Part shown: one piece after another, positions 35,950 through 43,438 of the stretch
Position numbering within the stretch: position 1 is the first letter of the stretch
How the letters are laid out: each line of letters starts with the position of its first letter
Assembly: GCA_965249615.1 (NCBI GenBank)
Contig: CBDFMI010000006.1
Location: 558,001 to 622,000 of the forward strand
Source: G963555815 sp965249615 [NCBI: bacterium]
Lineage (GTDB): Bacteria; UBA8248; JACPRG01
Direction of reading: 5' to 3'
DNA length: 64,000 bases
Translations under genes and position numbers: made by a program
Notes under the pieces: model-generated
The model's database searches: none
Told to the model about the DNA's origin: nothing
The model's input: the letters and a program-made list of their open reading frames with translations, nothing else

Positions 35950-36594
35950 TCAAGGGCCCCCTGCGGCTCGCCCCTCCAGCTCCACCAGGAACTCCTCGGG
36001 CGATGTGTAAAAGGGGTTCTTGTGAATCATCTCGCCGACGATGCAAAGGGGATGTATCTTAAAGGCGTCCAACATCACGTCCCCCCCGAAGGCGCTCAGA
36101 TCATACTGACATACAGCAATGGATGGGAACTCAGAGCTCCCATGGAGATCACACTTGGCCTCCAATTTCATCATTTCGCCGGTCGAAGACATCCTCGTCA
36201 GTCCACATACCATGTCCCCGGCATAACGGATGAGGCGATAGCCTGCCTTCCTCGTCTCGACGATTAAGTTGGAAATATCCTCTAGCATCGGTTCGGCGTT
36301 GTTCTTTCCTTCGGGTGGAACGAGTAGGACAAACTGACCTGAAGCCAGGGCTTCCTCGATTGGCGTCCCCTGGGCCCTGAGGCCGTCTAAGACCGTCTCG
36401 CCAATCTCAGGCCGACAAAGGAAAACGCATCTGGCACCTGCCCGGAGGCCAGCCGCGAAGTATGGTATCAAGAGGTGAGTGATTTCGCTCTGATTTCGGT
36501 AGAAGTGGCCGATGTGGTCGCCTACAGCTGCCGACAGACCCCCGAAGCCCAGATCAATAACGGCCCCTTCAGGGGATGAATGACCTGCGCTCAT
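35950..36594 (-). CDS. MEDS-domain sensor protein, copy 1
   Basis: 214 residues from ATG 36594 behind aggaggg. One MEDS (DcmR-type sensory) domain fills the protein: GDHIGHFYRNQSEITHLLIPYFAAGLRAGARCVFLC at about 20-55, ALASGQFVLL near 85, the YRLIRYAGDMVCGLTR helix and the late AVCQYDLSAFGG with HPLCIVGEMIHKNPF. The domain is proposed in the literature to sense small hydrocarbon derivatives. There is no kinase, HTH or membrane part, so output must go through a partner. The adjacent GAF/sigma-54 activator, whose GTG follows this stop without a gap, is the obvious candidate. It is the most diverged of the three copies in its middle part. Confidence 0.88.
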   Translation of the reverse strand: MSAGHSSPEGAVIDLGFGGLSAAVGDHIGHFYRNQSEITHLLIPYFAAGLRAGARCVFLCRPEIGETVLDGLRAQGTPIEEALASGQFVLLVPPEGKNNAEPMLEDISNLIVETRKAGYRLIRYAGDMVCGLTRMSSTGEMMKLEAKCDLHGSSEFPSIAVCQYDLSAFGGDVMLDAFKIHPLCIVGEMIHKNPFYTSPEEFLVELEGRAAGGP

Positions 36595-37250
36595 CTATTC
36601 CCTCCTGAGGGCTGAGGTCTGCCTTCCCCATCTGGCCTATCCAGCCCCTGCGGTTCGCCCCTCCAGCTCCGCCAGGAACTCTTCGGGCGATGTGTGAAAG
36701 GGGTTCTCGTGGACCATCTCGCCGATGACACAAAGGGGGTGGGTCTTGAGGGCGTCCAACACGACCCCCCCGCCAAAGACCCTCAGATCATACTGGCACA
36801 GGGCAATGGACGGGAACTGCGGGGCCACATGAAGATGATACATGGCCTCCCATTTCAACAGTTCATCGGTTGAAGGCAAGTTCGCCAGCCCCCAGGTCAT
36901 GTCTTCGGCGTTTCGGAAGAGGCGATACCCCGCCTTCTTCGTTTCCGAGATCAACTCGGAAAAACAATCCATCGCTGCTTGGGCGCTGCTCACACCTTCG
37001 TGTAAAACCAACTGGCCTGAAGCCAGGGCCTTCTCGACGGGCATCCCCTGGGCCCTGAGACCCTCCAAGACCATCTCTCTGATCACCGGTTTGCAGACGA
37101 GGGCGCATTTATCACCCGCCCGGAGGCCAGCCGCGAAGTATGGTATCAAGAGGTGAGTGATTTCGCTCTGATTTCGGTAGAAGTGGCCGATGTGGTCGCC
37201 TACAGCTGCCGACAGACCCCCGAAGCCCAGATCAATAACGGCCCCTTCAG
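36441..37250 (-). repeat. identical 132-bp segments in MEDS copies 1 and 2
   Basis: 36441-36572 and 37119-37250 appear identical base for base (offset 678). The spacer regions between the MEDS genes are also close matches (36595-36680 compared with 37273-37360). Together the three genes form a tandem array with unit length near 680 bases. Confidence 0.88.
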
Positions 37251-37272
37251 AAGATGGATGACCTGCGCTCAT
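36637..37272 (-). CDS. MEDS-domain sensor protein, copy 2
   Basis: 211 residues from ATG 37272 behind aggaggggatag. Same single-domain layout as copy 1: GDHIGHFYRNQSEITHLL, AAGLRAGDKCALVCKP, ALASGQLVLHEG, YRLFRNAEDMTWGLANL, ALCQYDLRVFGGGVVLDALKTHPLCVIGEMVHENPF, then FLAELEGR. The first 44 codons are identical in DNA to copy 1 (132 bases), which points to recent duplication or gene conversion, while the rest has diverged. It lies 42 bases upstream of copy 1 in the same transcript. Confidence 0.88.
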   Translation of the reverse strand: MSAGHPSSEGAVIDLGFGGLSAAVGDHIGHFYRNQSEITHLLIPYFAAGLRAGDKCALVCKPVIREMVLEGLRAQGMPVEKALASGQLVLHEGVSSAQAAMDCFSELISETKKAGYRLFRNAEDMTWGLANLPSTDELLKWEAMYHLHVAPQFPSIALCQYDLRVFGGGVVLDALKTHPLCVIGEMVHENPFHTSPEEFLAELEGRTAGAG

Positions 37273-37339
37273 CTATCCCCTCCTGAGGATGGGGTCTGCC
37301 TTGCCCATCTGGCCTATCCAGCCCCTGGGGCTCGCCCCT

Positions 37340-37960
37340 TTAGTTCCTCCAGGAACTCCTCGGCGATGTGTAAAAGGGGTTCTTGTGAACGGTCTCGCCA
37401 ACGACACAAAGGGGGTGGGTCTTGAGGGCATCCAGCACGACGTCCCCCCCAAAGGCCCTCAGATCATACTGGCACAGGGCGACCAATGAGAACTGCGAGG
37501 CCACATGAAGGTCGTACATGGCCTCCCATTTCACCAATTCGTCGGTTGAGGGCATGTTCGTCAGCCCCCATGCCATGTCCCCGGCGTGACGGATGAGGCG
37601 ATACCCCGCCTTCCGCGTTTCGTCAATCAAGCTGGAAAAGACCTCCATGGCCGCTTCGACGCTGTTCAGTCCTTCGTACAAAACAAACTGGCCTGAAGAC
37701 AGGGCTTTCTCGATCTCCACTCCCTGGGCCTTGAGACCCTCCAAGACCATCTCCCCGGTTGCCGATTGAGCGAAGAGGGTGCATTTGTCGCCCGCCTGGA
37801 GGCCGGCGGCGTAGTGGGGCACCAAGAGTTGTGTGATCTCGTTCTCGTTCCGGTAAAAGTGGCCGATGTGGTCGCCTGCGGCTGCCGACAGACCCCCAAA
37901 GCCCAAATCAACGAGAGTTTCCCCGGAGGCTGGATGACCTTCGCGACCTTTCATCATCAT
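37340..37960 (-). CDS. MEDS-domain sensor protein, copy 3, C-terminus shifted out of frame
   Basis: About 206 residues. Three ATG codons in a row (37960, 37957, 37954) follow aaggaggga; the last has the best spacing. Domain as in copies 1 and 2: VDLGFGGLSAAAGDHIGHFYRNENEITQLL, AGLQAGDKCTLFAQ, LSSGQFVLYEG, ALCQYDLRAFGGDVVLDALKTHPLCVVGETVHKNPFYTSP. Copies 1 and 2 continue EEFLxELEGR, but here one G is missing near 37361-37363 (ctcggcgat against ctcgggcgat), giving RSSWRN and a stop. The sensing core is complete, so the protein may work. First gene of the leftward MEDS-activator run. Confidence 0.82.
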   Translation of the reverse strand: MMMKGREGHPASGETLVDLGFGGLSAAAGDHIGHFYRNENEITQLLVPHYAAGLQAGDKCTLFAQSATGEMVLEGLKAQGVEIEKALSSGQFVLYEGLNSVEAAMEVFSSLIDETRKAGYRLIRHAGDMAWGLTNMPSTDELVKWEAMYDLHVASQFSLVALCQYDLRAFGGDVVLDALKTHPLCVVGETVHKNPFYTSPRSSWRN

Positions 37961-38026
37961 TCCCTCCTTGGCGACGGTCCTCTCCACGCCTCGACCTGCC
38001 ATTGGGTGTGAGGACCGCTTCACTAA

Positions 38027-38059
38027 GTTGAGTAATATCCTCAATATAACATACTCAAC
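38027..38059. promoter_or_regulatory. 8-bp inverted repeat in divergent MEDS/phosphatase gap
   Basis: GTTGAGTA (38027-38034) and TACTCAAC (38052-38059) are exact complements around 17 AT-rich bases. The element lies between the leftward MEDS operon and the rightward phosphatase gene, where both promoters must be, so it is a candidate operator. No clean -35/-10 pair could be fixed here. Confidence 0.45.
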
Positions 38060-38143
38060 CTCTTGTCTTCTGGTGCAATAGTTCCCCTCGCCCTGTCTTC
38101 CCCTTCTCTGCTAAGCTGGCTCAAAGAAAGGGGAACGCCTGTT

Positions 38144-38767
38144 TTGAACCTTCCCAATCTGGACGATAAGACGGCCCGCCTCTTCCTCCTTCGCCACGGG
38201 GAGGTGGAAGAGGCTTACCAGGGAATCTATTACGGCCAAGGGGACCCGGGCCTGAGCCCGGCGGGTTTTGGGCATATAGAGCGAGCGGCGAAGTTGCTCG
38301 GGGGCCAGGAGATCAGCGCTCTCTATTCAAGCGGCCTTCAGCGGAGCTACCAGGGAGCCCTACTCGTGGCCGAGCGCCTGGGCTTCCAGGGCAAAGTGGT
38401 CAAGCTCGATGGCCTTCGGGAGATTCACTTCGGCAGGTGGCAGGGGCTTCGCTTTGAGGAGGTGGCCCAGAAGTTTCCGGAGGATTGGGAGGCGCGGTTT
38501 CAGGACATTGTCCACTTTCGCATTCCAGGGGGGGAGACCCTGGTTGAGCTTTCCGCCCGGGTCCTCGGCACAGTCCGGGAAATCGTGGCACGACACCGGG
38601 GGGAGGCCGTCGCCGTTGTGGCCCACGCGGGGCCTATCCGGGCGATCCTCTGCGACACCCTCGACATCCCCCTCACTCACGTTTTTCGCATCGACCAGCA
38701 TTACGGGGCCCTGAACGTGATTGATTTCATGCCCGACACCCCCATCGTCCGCCTCGTGAACGGGTGA
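38144..38767 (+). CDS. histidine phosphatase (phosphoglycerate mutase/alpha-ribazole phosphatase family)
   Basis: 207 residues from TTG 38144, preceded by aaagggg at good spacing; the frame is open from another TTG at 38063. The RHG motif LFLLRHGEVEE (phospho-accepting His), YSSGLQRSYQGALLVAERLG, LREIHFGRWQGL (glutamate loop, as in CobC) and VAVVAHAGPIRAILCDTL (second His) complete the active site. Family members dephosphorylate small phosphoesters; the REIHFGRWQGL block resembles CobC alpha-ribazole phosphatases, but also many generic members. A C-terminal piece of a second copy lies at 40110-40217, beyond the MFS gene. Confidence 0.88.
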   Translation: MNLPNLDDKTARLFLLRHGEVEEAYQGIYYGQGDPGLSPAGFGHIERAAKLLGGQEISALYSSGLQRSYQGALLVAERLGFQGKVVKLDGLREIHFGRWQGLRFEEVAQKFPEDWEARFQDIVHFRIPGGETLVELSARVLGTVREIVARHRGEAVAVVAHAGPIRAILCDTLDIPLTHVFRIDQHYGALNVIDFMPDTPIVRLVNG

Positions 38768-38808
38768 TAGGAAAACTTCACAGAGGCCTGGTCGAGCTTT
38801 TTAAACCA

Positions 38809-40039
38809 TCACGTTGCCCGCCGGATGGATGCCGTCACCGCCAGAGCGAGCAAACCCACCAGGCTGATTCCGGAGCAGAGCCGCAGTATTAGAGACAGTG
38901 ACGGCCAATCGGTCGGCTTGTCAGATCCGGCGACTAAGGAGAGCGTAAAGAGAACGCCAGCAAATGAGAGCCTTCCAGCTAGGCTTTGGAGGGAGAGATA
39001 AGTTGCCCGCTGTGCCTGGGGTACCTGGGGCGCAACGGCGGCGTTGAGTGGGGCGATCATCAGGGCGCGAGGAAGAGTTCGGAAAAGAAGCAAAACGGCA
39101 AGAATGGGATTGAGCAGGAATGCCATCAACGTGATGATGACCGTCTGAACCAACGTGCCTACAAGGAGCGAGGGAACATTGCCCAGCCAGTCTCGAAAAC
39201 GAATGCTTTGTGAAGCGAACCATGCTCCCAACAGCATTGCGACACCCATGTGAAGTCCAGTTACAACGGGCGTACTCTTTGTCCATAGGTTCAGATCGAG
39301 AGTGAGCAGACCTAGATAGGCTTGATAGAACTCGTGGGGCACGTGGTTAAGCACAGTCATGATCACGGCATAGCCGAATAGCCAGCTTAAAGAGGGGGTT
39401 CGGGGGGACCGAAGGCATTCTTTGATCTGTCCGGAGAACCCGAAATCAAGCACATTCTTTCGTTCATGTGTGGTGGGTTCAGCAGTGCAAATGGCGATGA
39501 AAAAGGCTGTGAGGGCTGCCAGGAATGAGAGACCGTAGGCCAAGCGGAGCTGAAACACTGCAACGGAACCACCGACAATTGCCGCTCCGGCCCCCGCCAG
39601 AAAAATGTTTCTTGCTATGCCTGCCTCTCGGTCTGCGAATTCTTTTTCCCTGCCAAGGGCGGCCAGTGAATCAAAATGAAAGGAGGTGTCGGTGCCTGAA
39701 CTGAAAGAGATACCAACGGCCAGACATATCTGGGCCGCGGCGAAGAGCGCAAATCCTATTCCAAAAAAGAATAATGCATAGGCTGTTACGAGTGCTGCCG
39801 ACGACACTATCAGCGTGATACGTCGTCCAAATGAATCAGAAAAATATCCAGATGGAACCTCAAAAAATACGACCGCTATATAGTGGATGGCTTCAAGCCG
39901 CAACACGCTTTCCAGGGGAAACCGCTCATTGAAATACAAAAAGAAAACCGGCATCCAGAAGAACGCGTTAAAAGCGCTGGCGTACCTAAGGATAGAGCCG
40001 GACGTTTCTCTCGAGCACTTCCATTTCGTGGGCCATCAT
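38809..40039 (-). CDS. MFS transporter, frame broken near its N-terminus
   Basis: Major-facilitator-type protein with 11-12 hydrophobic segments; TM1-2 region NAFFWMPVFFLYFNERF then FFEVPSGYFSDSFGRRITLIVSSAAL, the usual D-x2-G-R-R loop. The frame that contains ATG 39954 begins inside TM1. Upstream, ATG 40039 (cggagag ahead of it) encodes MMAHEMEVLERNVRLYP and then TAG, while the next frame continues LRYASAFNAFFW. Together they make a normal N-terminus, so there is a one-base gain or two-base loss at about 39986-39995. Base composition is visibly more AT-rich than the neighbours, and the gene is bracketed by two copies of a phosphatase 3' end, so it was probably acquired. Substrate unknown. 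Confidence 0.82.
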
Positions 40040-40109
40040 AGAAATAGTCTCTCCGTAAGTTCTTGAAGTACCTCCTTTCGAGAAAAGATAGCTTGCCAGA
40101 TTTAGGAAA

Positions 40110-40217
40110 ATGGATATTGACGGATTCTACGTCTTTCGCATTAACCAGGGTTGCGGGGCCCTGAACGTGATTGATTTCCTGCCCGACACCCCCCTCGTCC
40201 GCCTCGTGAACGGGTGA
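40110..40217 (+). pseudogene. C-terminal remnant of a second histidine phosphatase
   Basis: The frame MDIDGFYVFRINQGCGALNV...FLPDTPLVRLVNG-stop matches the last ~35 residues of the phosphatase at 38144 (LDIPLTHVFRIDQHYGALNV...FMPDTPIVRLVNG). DNA identity is high over 40128-40217. No upstream domain is left. Confidence 0.85.
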
Positions 40218-40233
40218 AATAAAGGCTTCCTTC

Positions 40234-40605
40234 TCAAGGGGCCACTCGGAAGGTGAGGTCTCCCCCAACGGTATGACCATCCACCGAGCGCACGCTCCAA
40301 ATCACCTTGTAGATGCCGGGCGGAAGCGAGGGGAGAGAAACTTGGAGTAGCACGGAGTTGGAAGGGTCTATCTGATCGTCTCCATTGTCCACCTGCTCGC
40401 CGGCCTCGTTGACCACCTGAACGCCACTAGAAGCGGGCTCGAGGTGATCGGAGAACCACAGCCTGATCTCGGTCGGTGAAGTTTTCACCGTACTTCCGAC
40501 CCGGGGTTCAGCGCGCTCAAGGAACGTATGGGCGAATCCCCCGGCCGTCCCCAAGAGCAGGACGGCCAGGGCAACGCCCACAATTTTGAAGACCCTCATG
40601 ATCAC
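40234..40605 (-). CDS. CopC-domain copper-binding periplasmic protein
   Basis: 123 residues, ATG 40605 overlapping the preceding stop (ATGA), with a possible ATG two codons later. The signal peptide (VFKIVGVALAVLLLGTAGGFA) leaves His at the mature N-terminus (AHTFLERAEP), as in CopC, where that His binds Cu(II). The IgG-like fold follows: VGSTVKTSPTEIRLWFSDHLEPASSGVQV and the C-terminal SVRSVDGHTVGGDLTFRV, where DGH provides further ligands. The Met-rich Cu(I) site of classical CopC is not visible. Predicted periplasmic copper carrier. It is the last gene of a three-gene leftward set with an outer-membrane-type barrel. Confidence 0.9.
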   Translation of the reverse strand: MIMRVFKIVGVALAVLLLGTAGGFAHTFLERAEPRVGSTVKTSPTEIRLWFSDHLEPASSGVQVVNEAGEQVDNGDDQIDPSNSVLLQVSLPSLPPGIYKVIWSVRSVDGHTVGGDLTFRVAP

Positions 40606-41552
40606 CCCCCGAAGAGAGGCCGCCCCAGGCTTTTGGGGAATAGGTCATCCAGGAAGAGGTGGAACATTCCCCGGACTCCCACGTTTTCGCCTGTCCGATC
40701 GTTAATGGGAATAACGGCCTCCACCGCGAACTGGAAGGACTTTTTGGTCCAGATGACCCCGGGGTTGACGGTCCCCGTCGTGTCTCCGGCCGATCCGCGG
40801 TCGAGCGGGGTTTCAAGAGCGAACTCGACGACGGGGATCATCCGGTTGAAAGGGAAGGGGAGGCCGATGTCCTTCACGAACGATTGAAGGTACGGGACAC
40901 TGTACTCGACCACGAACCCCCACTGAAGTACGTTCGGGCGCTGCTCGATCTCAATCTCTACCTCGCTATGGTGAATCTCGACCTTTTTCGAGCTACTGCG
41001 GGTCGGGACCTTCGCTCCGAAGACCCCGGTCAGGGCGAAAGGCTTGAGGTAGGAAAGAGAATTGGGCAGGTCGCCGAACCCCTTTCCAAAAGTGAGATTC
41101 GGGTTGAGTTCGCTGAAGGAAACGGCCTCAACGTCCTTGCTCCCCACGCCGCCAATGGCCCAACCCAAGGCCAGGGAAATAACAGTCTCGTGGACGTCGT
41201 TCTCGAAGAGCTGATACTTGAGGCCCACCTCGGGATTGCCGAACCCCGTCTCGTCGGATCCGCTGTCAGGGTTCAGGTGGGCAAACTCGCCCTCGAAGAA
41301 GACCGCCAGATGCGGCGTGATGCGTTTTGCGTACTCCGCCTCTATCTCTGTCTCGACCGTGGCGGGGTGATCCCCCTCCGCCGGCTCTTTGATGATGATG
41401 AACGCCGGGAGCGTCAGCTCGTCGGAAGCAAAGGGGTCCTCAACCGCGAGCGTGGACGGAAAGAACCGCTTTCCCGCCAGCCCGTGGCCAAAAGCGGGCC
41501 CAACCCCGATCGCCAGGATCACGAGACAGAGAAAACCCGTCCGGATTTTCAT
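40602..41552 (-). CDS. outer-membrane beta-barrel-type protein, function unknown
   Basis: 316 residues from ATG 41552 (aaaggag upstream). Signal peptide (MKIRTGFLCLVILAIGVGPAFG), mature part beginning HGLAGKRFF, then alternating hydrophobic/polar strands with aromatic ends (ITPHLAVFFEGEFAHL, VGLKYQLFEND, VISLALGWAIGG, FAVEAVIPIND). This looks like a 12-14-strand barrel of the broad MetA-phenol-degradation/transporter-like class. The usual C-terminal Phe is absent (ends GRPLFGG). Coupling to CopC by a four-base overlap suggests a role in copper handling, for example copper-dependent outer-membrane transport. Inference only. Confidence 0.7.
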   Translation of the reverse strand: MKIRTGFLCLVILAIGVGPAFGHGLAGKRFFPSTLAVEDPFASDELTLPAFIIIKEPAEGDHPATVETEIEAEYAKRITPHLAVFFEGEFAHLNPDSGSDETGFGNPEVGLKYQLFENDVHETVISLALGWAIGGVGSKDVEAVSFSELNPNLTFGKGFGDLPNSLSYLKPFALTGVFGAKVPTRSSSKKVEIHHSEVEIEIEQRPNVLQWGFVVEYSVPYLQSFVKDIGLPFPFNRMIPVVEFALETPLDRGSAGDTTGTVNPGVIWTKKSFQFAVEAVIPINDRTGENVGVRGMFHLFLDDLFPKSLGRPLFGG

Positions 41553-41657
41553 ATATGTGCTCCTTTAAACGGACACTTTTCGCCGGATGGACAAAGTGTA
41601 TGCCCCCGGACGCGCAAAGAGTCCGCTCAATTTAGTGAATCATGAGAATTAACGAAG

Positions 41658-42005
41658 CTACGTCGAGAGTGTGGAGCAGGGTGGGGCGCGAGGGTGGTTA
41701 ACCCTCAGGGTGGGCGATGGAAGAGACGTTACAGAAAAGAGGGCGTGAAGGATTTCGGTGGGGATAGGAGGAATCAGGCTGGGCGGCGTGGTCTGATGCG
41801 GCGTGGTCGTCTGGCTCTGGGAGAGGTGAGAGCAGCCCGATTGGCTCAGGTCTACCTTGAAGGGGTCGCTTGGCTCCGTTTCGAAGAGGTGGTGGACCAG
41901 GTGCGGAGGAAGGGCGACCAGGTAGGTGAGCAAAAAGCCCGTCGTCAGGGCGCCCGCAGTGGCGACTCGCCACGCAGCATAAAGCTTTTCTAATTTCCGG
42001 CGCAT
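41658..42005 (-). CDS. small membrane protein with His motif, function unknown
   Basis: 115 residues. One or two hydrophobic segments near residues 13-32 (VATAGALTTGFLLTYLVALPP), followed by HLVHHLFE and a long Ser/Thr/Pro-rich tail (LSQSQTTTPHQTTPPS...). The PPHLVHHLFE motif resembles small proteins seen near copper and metal-transport genes, but I cannot name the family. It lies about 105 bases upstream of the barrel/CopC pair on the same strand. The promoter at 42015 would start the message within a few bases of this ATG. Confidence 0.6.
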   Translation of the reverse strand: MRRKLEKLYAAWRVATAGALTTGFLLTYLVALPPHLVHHLFETEPSDPFKVDLSQSGCSHLSQSQTTTPHQTTPPSLIPPIPTEILHALFSVTSLPSPTLRVNHPRAPPCSTLST

Positions 42006-42014
42006 AATGAGGCC

Positions 42015-42042
42015 ATTATAGCAGATTTTCGGCGGCTAACAA
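42015..42042 (-). promoter_or_regulatory. sigma-70 promoter giving a near-leaderless mRNA
   Basis: TTGTTA (42037-42042), 16-base spacer and perfect TATAAT (42015-42020) on the minus strand. The predicted start point (about 42008) lies only about 3 bases before the ATG at 42005, leaving no room for a ribosome-binding site. Confidence 0.6.
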
Positions 42043-42057
42043 AGACCCTTCACTGCC

Positions 42058-43359
42058 TCACTGCACAAGCTGCCAGCGACCTTCCTCTGCCTTCACCATG
42101 ACAAAGGCGTCCAGGTCGATGAGGCCTAGCCGGTCCCCCGAAGCTGCTGTTTGAAAGGTATAGATTCCCGATACGCCCGACCAGGATGGGGCGCTCAACA
42201 GGCGCTCAAGGGCGCGCGGGGGCAGCGTCGCCAGGTCCAGGGGGTAAGCCAGGGCCCGCAGGTTCTCGGCGGCAAAGACGAGGGCATCGTAGGTGCAAGC
42301 GCCCAGCAAGGAGGGGGGGGAATCGAACTCCACCTCATATTCTTCCCGGAACTTTCTCAACCGAAGCCCGTGGGGGTCGGTTTTAGGCAGGGTGTCCGCG
42401 ACGAGGAGTTTGTGGGCCACCGCCAGGACTCCCTCCACCTCTTTCGGGAAGAGGTTGGGGGTCCAGGGCTGGGTGGAATCAAAGGCTAAATCCGGATGAG
42501 GCACGGCGGGGCCGAAGACGAAATCTTCGTAACCCATCTCTCGCAGGGACTGCAGGATGGAGATCGTCCTGATATCTTCCGTCCAGATCACAAGCGGCAC
42601 AGCCTTCCTGTCGGCGAGAGGAATTTCAAGGGCGTCCTCCTCGAGAACACCCTCGGACAGGATCTGAAGGCCTGACTCTCTGGCCGCCTGCCCAAAAGCC
42701 ACCCTTCCCCTTTCTCCGTAGGGGGTTGGGTCGACCAGCAGGGCCACTTGCTCATCTCCCCGCTCCTTCAGGAATTTCACTGTCCGCTGTGCCGCCGCCG
42801 AGAGAAAGCCGGAGAGGGAGAGGATTCTTCTCTCCCCGGCGGGAGGGCCGCAGGTAAGCGCGCCTACCTCGTTAGGTCCCATGGCCTTCAGGAGGGCCTC
42901 CCGGTCTCGGGCCCCGGCACTGGCGAAATAGAGGGTGGCAGCACGAGGTTTCACCGGGGGTTTCGGTTTGTTAGGGGGGGGAGGTTTGGTCTCCGGCGCC
43001 TTCTTCCGGGTGGTTTTTTTAGACCGCTGTTCCTCCCCCAGGGGGTTTTTCAACTCCGCTTGAATGGCAAGGCCCTTGATGAGACTCGGGTCGTCGAGCT
43101 GCTTGAAGAAGAGTTGGAGGGCATTTGCCTGGGTCCGGGCCGTGGTCAGGAGGGGAGAAGGGTCCGAATCGGAATCAGGATTGGAGACGGTTTCGGCGGC
43201 TTCATCGACTACATCGACGGTGTCAGCTGCGGAAAGAGGATTTTCGACGAGTTCCAGATCCTGGGAGATAAAAACCTTGATGAAAGCCCGGGGCGGCGGG
43301 GTCGTGGTCAGTCTGGCATCCTGCAATCCCTCGCAGGCAACCACGAAGAAGGGGAGCAA
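42058..43359 (-). CDS. lipoprotein of the periplasmic-binding-protein (ABC amino-acid receptor) type
   Basis: The frame from TTG 43359 gives 433 residues, but MLPFFVVACEG is too short for a lipoprotein signal. The codons upstream read KLTRPFKNLFSFPGLLLLPFFVVAC, a proper basic-hydrophobic signal with a VVAC lipobox, yet have no ATG/GTG/TTG, so the start is unresolved. A low-complexity region follows (residues 30-145, Asp/Ser, then KKAPETKPPPPNKPKPPVKP). The rest resembles a Leu/Ile/Val-binding-type fold: RAATLYFASAGARDREALLKAMGPNEVGAL, TVKFLKERGDEQVALLVDPTPYGERG, VIWTEDIRTISILQSLREMGYEDFVFG, and LGACTYDALVFAAENL near the end. Probably a ligand receptor or wall-synthesis accessory protein (LpoA-like). 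It follows apbC closely. Confidence 0.65.
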   Translation of the reverse strand: MLPFFVVACEGLQDARLTTTPPPRAFIKVFISQDLELVENPLSAADTVDVVDEAAETVSNPDSDSDPSPLLTTARTQANALQLFFKQLDDPSLIKGLAIQAELKNPLGEEQRSKKTTRKKAPETKPPPPNKPKPPVKPRAATLYFASAGARDREALLKAMGPNEVGALTCGPPAGERRILSLSGFLSAAAQRTVKFLKERGDEQVALLVDPTPYGERGRVAFGQAARESGLQILSEGVLEEDALEIPLADRKAVPLVIWTEDIRTISILQSLREMGYEDFVFGPAVPHPDLAFDSTQPWTPNLFPKEVEGVLAVAHKLLVADTLPKTDPHGLRLRKFREEYEVEFDSPPSLLGACTYDALVFAAENLRALAYPLDLATLPPRALERLLSAPSWSGVSGIYTFQTAASGDRLGLIDLDAFVMVKAEEGRWQLVQ

Positions 43360-43438
43360 AAGGAGGCCTGGGAAAGAAAAAAGGTTCTTGAAAGGACGGG
43401 TGAGCTTTTGAAACCAGAGGTTCTTTGGGAGGTCTATC

